Below are positions 36,601 through 64,000 of a stretch of 64,000 nt of DNA, in pieces; within the stretch, counting starts at the first letter, position 1; each line of letters starts with the position of its first letter. Source of the stretch: Solea solea. Taxonomy: Eukaryota; Chordata; Actinopteri; Pleuronectiformes; Soleidae. Both the position numbers and the translations under genes were made by a program. The notes below the pieces were generated by a model, which was not told the DNA's origin, made no database searches, and saw only the letters and a program-made list of their open reading frames with translations. The stretch covers positions 8,475,754 to 8,539,753 of the forward strand of contig NC_081142.1 in assembly GCF_958295425.1 (NCBI RefSeq). The letters run 5' to 3'.

Positions 36601-37582
36601 GAGCTGGCTGAGATTTGGACTGGTGGACACTCATCCTTTTCAACACCCGATTAATACTCCTGTCTAGTGCTGATCTGACTGAATCGACTCCAGCTCAGGT
36701 GAAGCAGAAATCCTCCAGTGAAAAAGCAATATCTTCTATCTGACAGCTGCATAAACATAGCAATTATTTAATGTCATTACTGTTTCTTTATTCAGAAGGA
36801 TAATTGTTTTTTACATTTTTTTATCAGTGTCCTTTTTCCTAATATAGGACAATGTTGCCCATCACTCATCTTTTCGACTGGGAAAGGGAATCACTCACAG
36901 ACGCTCATTATGAAGGATTTAGCGTCAGAACTGCATATCTCAGCCAACTAATTACTCCTCACCTGCCCCTTCGAATTGTGGATACTACAAATCGACATTG
37001 GCCGTGAGGTAACATAAAAACGCCAAAATCTCTCTCTCCAGAGTCATTGTTTAATTTGTCCATTCTGGGCTACAGTGGAAACCCAGCAGTCTCCATGGAA
37101 GACGACTTGTGGACTTGTGTGCAACGGACTGTGCATTGTTCATATCCTTGTGCACTATTAAGCTTCTATTAATAAGAAGAAATACCTTGATCTGACAGAT
37201 ATTTATATTCAGATATGCAACCAAGTCTTTGAGTGCCGTCTTATCTTATAGCAGATAGGTGGCAGACGTGGATAAACTATCCACCCGACATAAACCCCCG
37301 CCTTTTTCCTCAAAACAGCAGCTGCTTCATCTCCACATCTTCTCCGGTTGCACTCACCCTGGCGGAGCCTGACAGTGTACACACACCTGCTCACACTGAC
37401 CTCCAATCTATCTTTTCTACGCCTGCCTGCTACAACTGTAGGGATTAGCATGTCTGGGATAGTGGATAAGGGAGCGTGATGAGGGTGGCTTCTACGTCTG
37501 ACATGCACGTCCTGTTGCTCACTTGTGGCTCACAGCTGGCTCATACCATGCATTAGTGAATGCAAACACCTCGGAGGCGTCC

Positions 37583-37604
37583 GTGTGTGTGTGTGTGTGT
37601 GTGT
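37583..37604. repeat. (GT)n microsatellite
   Basis: Short GT dinucleotide tract. Confidence 0.95.
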
Positions 37605-38906
37605 AAGAGAAAGTGTACTCGTGAACCAGTAGAACAGGGGACTTTGTCGTTGTTACACACACACAAAGAGGGGACTCACCGTTGAACAGGGGACATGTGT
37701 GTCATGCTTTAAATCAACCTAAAATCATGTCTAAGACGCTCTGGTGAATTTTTTTTATATTATGTGTGTGTGAGTGGGTGTGTCCTGTTTGAGACCTTTA
37801 ATGGCGTAAACACTGAGCTTATCAGGACCTGTAGTCCTTATGGAACCCAAAATCCGTTATTAATGAGGGTGAACCTCATTTCTAAGTAACTGGTTGTTTA
37901 GGGCTATGACTTGAATTGTGGTTAAGGTTAAGGTTAGGTGTGTACTGGTCATGGTTAAGGGTAGTGTTTTCCATGTCAGCCAATAAACCCTCCTCTATTA
38001 TACACACTGGACCTTTAAGTATATATGTGTAACATTATCTCACAACTCACAAAGCAACAAAAACAGACGTAACAGTTGGGCTGCGTGTGTGTGATTGTAC
38101 CGAGTGCAGAGGTTGACAAACCGATTCAAATTCTGCTTAACTCTGACTCAGACGTGACTCTGACCTTATCTGGGACAAGCACAGACATACAGAAACATCT
38201 CATGAGAAACCACAATTATGGAAAACTACAGTGCACTTGCAGGATCATTCAGAGAATGAAGCTGATTATGAAAATATGGATATAGATCCTTAAAAAGACC
38301 AACGTGTGTATTTGAACACTGTGTATAAACATATTTAGAAGACGCTATTTTACACGTTACGTGGTGGTGAATGGACTTTGTCACACTTCTACCATCTCCC
38401 TTTACTATCCAATGCCTCTGTGGCAAAACCCCTTTACATACTGTGTTCCTAGTCTGGGATTAACTACAACCCTTTTGTGGTCAAAAGGAGTATTACAAAA
38501 ACAAAAAAATACTGCTGCAGAAGAATATAAATATATTTATAGGAAAAATAATTCTCTCAGGGTTTCCATAGGCCAAAATGCCACTCATAACATGATGGAT
38601 TAGGTTTTCAAATGGAACTCAGGCCTGATTGAATTCATTATTTACATATTTAAGTGCAAACCTCCACCCAGGCCACTCAGTCTCCTACAATTTAAATACT
38701 ACCACCACCAAAATGTAACCATGTCTTCCTTGAGCCATATATTGCCATCATTTTTCATTAAAAAAAAATCCATCCTTTACTTTTTAAGTAATGCCGCTCA
38801 CTATCCGACAACAGAAATGCAGCCACAACCATTACCCTTGCTGGGGGTAAAAAACATCCTCTGGGAAAATGGCATCTAACCATTATGTATCATGACTCTG
38901 TCAGTC

Positions 38907-38908
<2 letters not shown>

Positions 38909-38987
<79 letters not shown>
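38909..38987. repeat. long (TG)n microsatellite
   Basis: Nearly 80 bases of perfect TG, the longest pure dinucleotide tract in the window and probably highly polymorphic. It lies about 1.9 kb beyond the candidate shd poly(A) signal. Confidence 0.97.
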
Positions 38988-38988
<1 letters not shown>

Positions 38989-39136
38989 CTGTGGTTTCCA
39001 ACACATTGGTTGGCTCTGTGCTGATCACAGGTGTTCATTCCTCTGAGCCTGTCTGGTGGATTAAAACCTGCCATCACTGAGTTATTGCCGACACCCTACT
39101 CATATGATTTTGCACACATTCTCAAGTGACAGCTGC

Positions 39137-39182
39137 GCACACATGCGCGCGCACACACACAAACACGCACGCACACACGCCA
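39137..39182. repeat. mixed CA/CG dinucleotide repeat
   Basis: CACACATGCGCGCGCACAC followed by interrupted CA and CG units. Alternating purine-pyrimidine DNA of this kind can adopt Z-form. Confidence 0.8.
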
Positions 39183-40850
39183 CAATTAACACACAAAATG
39201 AGTGTAATGAAGCCATTTGTTTCAATATACACACAGATGTGTACCAGGCAGGCATTTAGTGCTTTTATAGGAATGAGTGAATCAAAATCCTGCCAACTTT
39301 CCATCAAAAGGTGAGCGGTAGACAACAGCCTGTGAGATGTGAGCATGGTATTTGTTTGATTTTTACATGTTGCAGTGCCGCAGACATTATTATTCATATC
39401 CCTCCCCGGGGAACCATGTTTGAAAAATGGGACGATAGCAGTAAACCCCCCCCCCCCCCTTCTATGTCACCTTCTCACTCACACACACACACTTGTTTTT
39501 GGAGTCTTGTTGGGGAAGAAGTGCCTCGCCTCCTCCTCTCCTCTCCCCCCTCTTCCCTTTTTTCCCCCCCTTTCTTCAGTCTCTCTCTCCCAATAGAGCC
39601 TGATCCAGCTCGTCTTCTCTCTCCGTCACACGGGTAATCAGCCCCTGCTTTTTCATTTGGCTCAGTAATGAAAGCAATCCTTACGCTTCCACTGCAGCAC
39701 AGCCCAAATAATGAGGGTTGCCTTAGCCCTCCTCAGCCACCCCCCCAGTCCTTACCCTCTCCCTCCCAACCCTACTGTTGATGGATGGTGAGGAGCAAAT
39801 GTGTGTTTGGATATGTGAAGCAGGCAATCTCTCCAAGTCCTTTGTCTCCTTTCTTTTTTTCTCAGCTGAAAACAAGTCCGTTATAGGAAATCTGACCAGC
39901 AATCCTCACAATGGATACAATCCAGGGGGCATTTTTGTTATTAGACACAAGTAAAAAATGATTTCTCCCCAACATTCCCAAACTTGTACCCCAAAAAGTA
40001 ACTTGTTTAGACCATTCAAATGTTCATAAGTTGCGATGTGTCATTTCCCTCCACTTCAGTTTCTGAAAAATCTAAAATTAACCACTAATCTACATGAAAA
40101 TCCACACATACACTGAATACTGCTGAGAAAAACGTGGTTTGCGCACATAGGAGATCACAGCAGCTATATTGCCGTCTTCTACTGCTGACATAGACTTCAA
40201 TAACTAAACGGAACACAGGCTATATAGTCTACTTTGTTTTTCGTCTCATCGTTTCTTGTGGTCATAAATGCGTTCAGTGGAAACTGGCCATCATCTAAAA
40301 TCGGTTTTCGCCACACACACACACTGCAACCAGGCAACAGACGTGGAAAGCCGTTCCAGATGGCAAACATTTAAGTCAAATACGACTCAGCAACCAAGCA
40401 GCGTTCTGGCCAGCCAAAATATCTGTGATCATATCTGTGAAAATGTAGGAAGTGTGAGAATGAGTCCAGCATTCTCAATTCAGCATATCAGCTTCAAATG
40501 TAGCTTTTAGCTCAGCTCAGCTTCAAATGAGTGGAAAGACAATGAAAGCAGGGATAGAGTCTTTTTCTTTTTTTTAAACAAACATATAATTGTCTACCTA
40601 ATGCAACGTAGGCAACCAGCAAGAGATACAAGTCAGTTCCGGTCAGAACAAGAACCAACGCAACACAGCTTATGATAAACAATCAAGTAACATGAAGATG
40701 TGCCAAGCAAATCATGGACATACAGCAGCAAGACAGCACAGACCAGGTGGGATGAAAGTCTACAAGTGTGGCTTTGTGTAGAAAAGCATTTGACATATTG
40801 TGTTGGTAAAAACGTTTTTTTTTTTTTTTAAACTTTCAAAAATAGCATTT

Positions 40851-40856
40851 TTTATT
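40851..40856 (-). terminator. shd: candidate shd polyadenylation signal
   Basis: TTTATT on plus (AATAAA on minus), about 475 bases beyond the shd stop codon. It is next to T-rich plus-strand DNA (A-rich in the transcript), so alternatives exist. Confidence 0.4.
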
Positions 40857-41330
40857 ATTTTTTTTACATTAACAAAAGGGTTTACTGACCCAAAGCCTTT
40901 TCTCGACCCTAGTTATTGAATGGTATAAATATTAAAATGAAGAAATAATATAACTTAATACAACAACATTTTTTCACCTGACAACAGCAATATTTTACCA
41001 GTGTTAAAGGGGTGGGTTATTTTTTTTTTGTGAAACAACAGATGTGAGAAATGTCATAAGAAATCAGATAACTCCATTACTCAATACGTCTCAGTTTTTA
41101 GCAAAAGATGTGGAGATATAACAAAAGTAGCAAACAGAAGTTTAGGTGACATGGCAATAAACGTCTTGAATTGAATCTTGTATTGCTTTTCATCTGAATC
41201 CATCCCTTAGTGTGTTTTTAGTGAGATGGGACCTTGGATGGAACTCTGTTGGAAAGCTCCTGTCAAACATTCAGTCAAGTGACCAAAGTCAATGAAAATC
41301 CTTGAGGTCCAGTGGGAGCGTCCAGGTGAG

Positions 41331-60507
<19,177 letters not shown>

Positions 60508-61120
60508 TGCAGCTCCACTTCCAGAAGGTGCTGTTGTGTGGCGGAGAGAGAGGCTGCCGGAGAGAAGACAGAGACAAACAAAGGGGTTTAGACCAAACTG
60601 CATGACCTCCTTTCTGCTGTGACCTGTGGCTTTGATTTGCTCTGTGGGTTTGAATCCCTTTAAAGATTAAAAACCAATTCTTGTTTGCTCCAAAAACATC
60701 TATACAGCTCCTGATCCTCTTATAATCTTTGCGTTAGACAACTTACTTGGTGTGGCCACATACCCACAATCAAAAGGTGCCTCTGTAGCACTCAAGTGAC
60801 ATTTAAGTGCAGCACCAACAGATGGGCTTTATACACACTCCTTTTGTTTTACACAGGCATCGTAATGTGAAGCATCTGGACTTTGCCCAAAGGCTGGCAT
60901 TGCATTTCACACCCCTGCAATAAAATCCGTTTACACGTTGATAAATAGAAGCAGAGATTAAAAAGTAAAAGAGGAATTATATGAATCAAAGCTGAGATCA
61001 ATTCAAATATTTGCCTTTGTTTTTAAATTGCAATACAATATTATAGTAGAGGCAAATTCATATGGAACTGTATTCAACTTCTCACCAGAGATGAAGTGCA
61101 TTTAAACACCACTCACTCAC

Positions 61121-61430
61121 CAAACCTACTGCCACTTTGGATGCTTTACTCCGCGTTTCTTCATGTTTCTGACGAGAAAACGACACAGAAGAGGAGACGA
61201 AACCTTCCACGGCCTTTAATCCTCCAAAAAAAACAGCAAGAAAAAAAAAACTGAGCAACAGCACTTTTCTACGGACAAACACGAGAGCGCTAACACGCGC
61301 CCGAGACCCTCAACCCACGGAAGGCGAATGTGCGAGTGAAGAGCGACAACAGCTCCAGCAGCAGCAAGTCAACCGAGCGATTAAAGGGGAGGTGCTTCAT
61401 TCCCACAGGATCATCCCTCCATTCCCTTTC
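61121..61430 (-). promoter_or_regulatory. shd: probable shd 5' untranslated exon and promoter
   Basis: A strong minus-strand donor, GGTTTG/GTGAGTGAG, ends a modestly CpG-enriched segment about 570 bases upstream of the acceptor at 60553. The region from 61265 to 61400 contains CGCGCCCGAG-like and CGACAACAGC-like words. The transcription start is not determinable. Confidence 0.5.
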
Positions 61431-61449
61431 GCAGTCAGCCGACCGTTCA

Positions 61450-63145
61450 TTCACTGAAATATCCACACACATACACACGCATGCACGCACGCACGCACAC
61501 ACACACAGCTGGAATCAGAAGAAGTGCGTGGGGAAAACAAATGAAGAGCAGAAGAGGGTGGCAGTGGTGGTGACTGTGGGGGGGATGAGCTTCCACGAAT
61601 GTGCTCTAAAGATGTACATTATTTATTTGCATGACATCACAGGGTGGGTTTTATTTAGTAGCCTGAAAGTTTAAAATAGTATTTTCCTGCTTTTTTCAAA
61701 GGGCCTGAAGGTTGGGGAAGGTTGTGGATTTTTGCAGAAAAAATCCACAACAGTGTTTTCTTGAATTTAGTCCTCATCACATAATATAAAAGAAACACCC
61801 TGGAGGCTGTCGACTCTGACTGACAAAAAACACAGCATTCTGTTGAGTTTCATTCATGTTGCTTCACGCTCTCTCTGAGCGTCTATTATCCTGTTAGATG
61901 TGCCATAATCCAAGGTCCAGGCTGGCAAATGGATTATGTGCAACAGTGAGTAAGGCCCATCTAAATCTGTTAAAATACCGTAAATGCCTCTTTCTTTACG
62001 ACACTCATGAGCTCACTTTCTCCCAGGGGTGGGAGTCCGTCTGTCCGGGTGAGGTCATCCAGCTAGAATCCAACCGTGTACAGCCCAGACCTTCACATCT
62101 CATCTTCTTCCTCCTGCCTTGACACACATGAGCAAATGGGCACATTAGTTACAGTGCTGGAGCACTTAACTTGACGACAGGATCAATTTCATGACAGTGG
62201 CCAATAAAAAAAGCATGTCAAATTACCTCTACAAGTGGGAAAGAGTCTCTGCAGATGTGACTGACTCCTCACTTCACTAGTTCCCACTAGTTCCAATAAA
62301 TGTGTTGTTTTTTTAATCTGAGCAGAACCAGATGGAGTATAGACAACTAAACCTTGCGGGAACAAGAATCACACTTGGGTGAGAACCAGTCATTATCACG
62401 TGGTAACACAATTAATATGCACTGATGACGGTCTTATCTTCTCCAAATGAGATCCATTCATTGAGTGAGTTGATAGGCATCTCGTTGGCACAATACACAG
62501 ACCTCGATCGTTCAAGATATTCTGTTTGCACAACGGTCATCTCCTCAAATGACAAAATACCATCTTCCTCCGTCCCTGCTTCCCTCTGCCTTTTTCTTTT
62601 TACCTTTGCATTTTCATCTCCTCTGATCTCTGACTGGATCAGTAATCTTTCGCCACCTCTTGCTCCTCACAGTCATGCATTCTCCCATTTTCATCTGCAC
62701 AATCTGCTCAGTCCAGCATCTCCTCTGACGCAAGCGACCAGTGACATACAGAAACAGACATTTCACCGTGTCTTTCCATTCCTATAAGAAGAAGAAACAG
62801 GTGAGCTGATACATTCAGCCACATGAGGACGCATGAATAAAAGAAGGAAACAGAAATGTCTTGTTCTCTCAGTGACAGCCAGACGTCAACAAAGCTGTTA
62901 TTTTTCTCCCAATCTTCATGCAAAATAAGCACTGTTGTGTGGGAGCCAGAGATTTAATTGACTCCCACCCGAAAGAAGAAAGCAATGTAGAATAGTTCAT
63001 TAAAAGAGACTAAATATGGACGTGAGATTTTTCTCTGAAATTCACGCTTCGCCCAGATGTTGTTTGTGTCTTCTGGCTCAATAAGAATTGTAATTTCAAG
63101 AAGTATGAGCACTTCAGTAACTGCAGATAATCTTATGCAACCCGA

Positions 63146-63185
<40 letters not shown>

Positions 63186-64000
63186 GATTACCATCAAAAA
63201 TCAAACTTAATCACAGTGTAATTATCAGTCTTTGATGTTAATTAAATGACTAGAAAAGAGGCATCACAGTCCTGAATGAATAATTGTTTTTCAAGTAATA
63301 GATTTTTTTGCCTTACATCTACTGCCCTCATCTGGTGGGTTGAGTGTACTGCACATATCCTGTAGAAATAGCAGGTCTCATTTTACTTTAAAAAATAAAA
63401 CAAATAAAAATAACAAATAAATCATCCATTTGTGACCAAAACCTTTGAAAAACAAATGTATTCATGCATTCATTCATTTATTCATTCATCTGACACTGTT
63501 TGAACTTTTCATTTTCACTCACATTACATGTTTTTTTTTTTTATCTAACTTTACCCACAAAAACGCTTTTCAAGTTTCATGAACATGTACAAATTGACTG
63601 AGCACAAGTGAACTAGTCATTCAACGGGTAATTACAAGTGAGTCAATAGGTATGTAAAGAGGTAAGAAACTAAGTCAGTAAGTAAGTGATTAAGTCAATA
63701 AATAAGTTACGTTAGCACATAAGTGAGTGAACTATGGAAGAGGATTAGGGCCACATGTGAAATAACATTTGGAAAAAACAAAAAAATACAATTAAAACAG
63801 TCAGACTTCTGAGATTAAAGTCAGACTTCAGACTACTTCTGACTTTATTTAATTCTGATTTGACTTTTTTTTCCCCTCACAATGAGAACTGGATGAGAGT
63901 AAGGTGAGACTGTTTTCTTAAAAAACATTTTTTTTTTTAAGTCAGAATACTGAGAAAAATGTCTTGCATGTCAGTAAGTAACTATCCAAGTCAGTAAATA
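61450..64000. other. upstream flank of shd, no gene seen
   Basis: No exon with family resemblance was found on either strand. It contains CA tracts (61480-61506 and 63149-63183), an ATTC-type repeat near 63466-63488 and a degenerate AAGT-rich stretch near 63620-63720. Distal regulatory DNA is possible. Confidence 0.5.
63149..63183. repeat. (CA)n microsatellite
   Basis: Uninterrupted CA tract. Confidence 0.95.

Larger units (their letters stand above)
33700..40850. other. intergenic region between the S1P receptor and shd
   Basis: No exon or RNA gene is recognisable on either strand. The region carries (TG)n tracts, C-rich and T-rich runs near 39.45-39.6 kb and ordinary AT-rich DNA. Both flanking genes end here (receptor on plus, shd on minus), so it is a convergent 3'-3' interval with no promoter expected. 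Confidence 0.55.

Noticed and set aside
38892..39080. Poly(Cys-Val) frame
   Set aside because: Translation of the (TG)n microsatellite.

Overview
This is nuclear DNA from a vertebrate, almost certainly a ray-finned (teleost) fish. The evidence is: long introns with GT/AG splice sites, dense microsatellites, small terminal-inverted-repeat elements and tRNA-derived SINE fragments of types common in teleosts, and three split or CpG-associated genes whose proteins belong to vertebrate families. I recognise no bacterial operon, virus, CRISPR array or phage feature.

Three protein-coding genes are supported. (1) mier2, minus strand, about 13976 down to 2043, encodes an ELM2-SANT co-repressor. I could join twelve coding exons in one continuous reading frame (483 codons plus stop). 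The CpG-rich promoter lies near 13.3-14.06 kb. (2) A sphingosine-1-phosphate receptor, plus strand, 31512-32744, lies in a single coding exon behind a likely 5' untranslated exon ending at 30752. Residue matches and neighbours favour s1pr4, although much of the body also resembles S1PR3. (3) shd, minus strand, 60507 down to 41331, encodes an SH2 adaptor of the SHB/SHD/SHE/SHF family. Six coding exons join cleanly (395 codons plus stop); a probable 5' untranslated exon ends at 61121.

Human MIER2, S1PR4 and SHD all map to 19p13.3 (established knowledge), so the window looks like a compacted teleost counterpart of that region. The three genes are not a functional pathway. They encode a nuclear HDAC-recruiting co-repressor, a lipid-sensing GPCR typical of blood cells, and a phosphotyrosine adaptor, next to each other through ancestral synteny.

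Layout: 1-2042 is the mier2 3' end and flank; 2043-14060 is mier2 with many small elements in its introns; 14.1-29.2 kb is intergenic, with scattered mobile-element fragments and a few regulatory-looking motifs; 29.24-30.26 kb is a 21-bp AT-rich tandem array; 30.5-33.1 kb is the S1P receptor; 33.1-40.8 kb is intergenic with long (TG)n tracts; 40.85-61.4 kb is shd, including a 9.4-kb intron; 61.4-64 kb is the shd upstream flank.

I found no convincing novel biological system. The points most worth a second look are: a (UG)9 tract directly at the 3' splice site of the shd exon carrying the SH2 phosphotyrosine-binding arginine, where skipping would be in-frame; the palindrome-bearing 21-bp satellite beside the receptor promoter; the shortened mier2 N-terminus with a 21-nt microexon; a tRNA-Trp-like relic; and a hAT-type MITE with an intact 8-bp target-site duplication.
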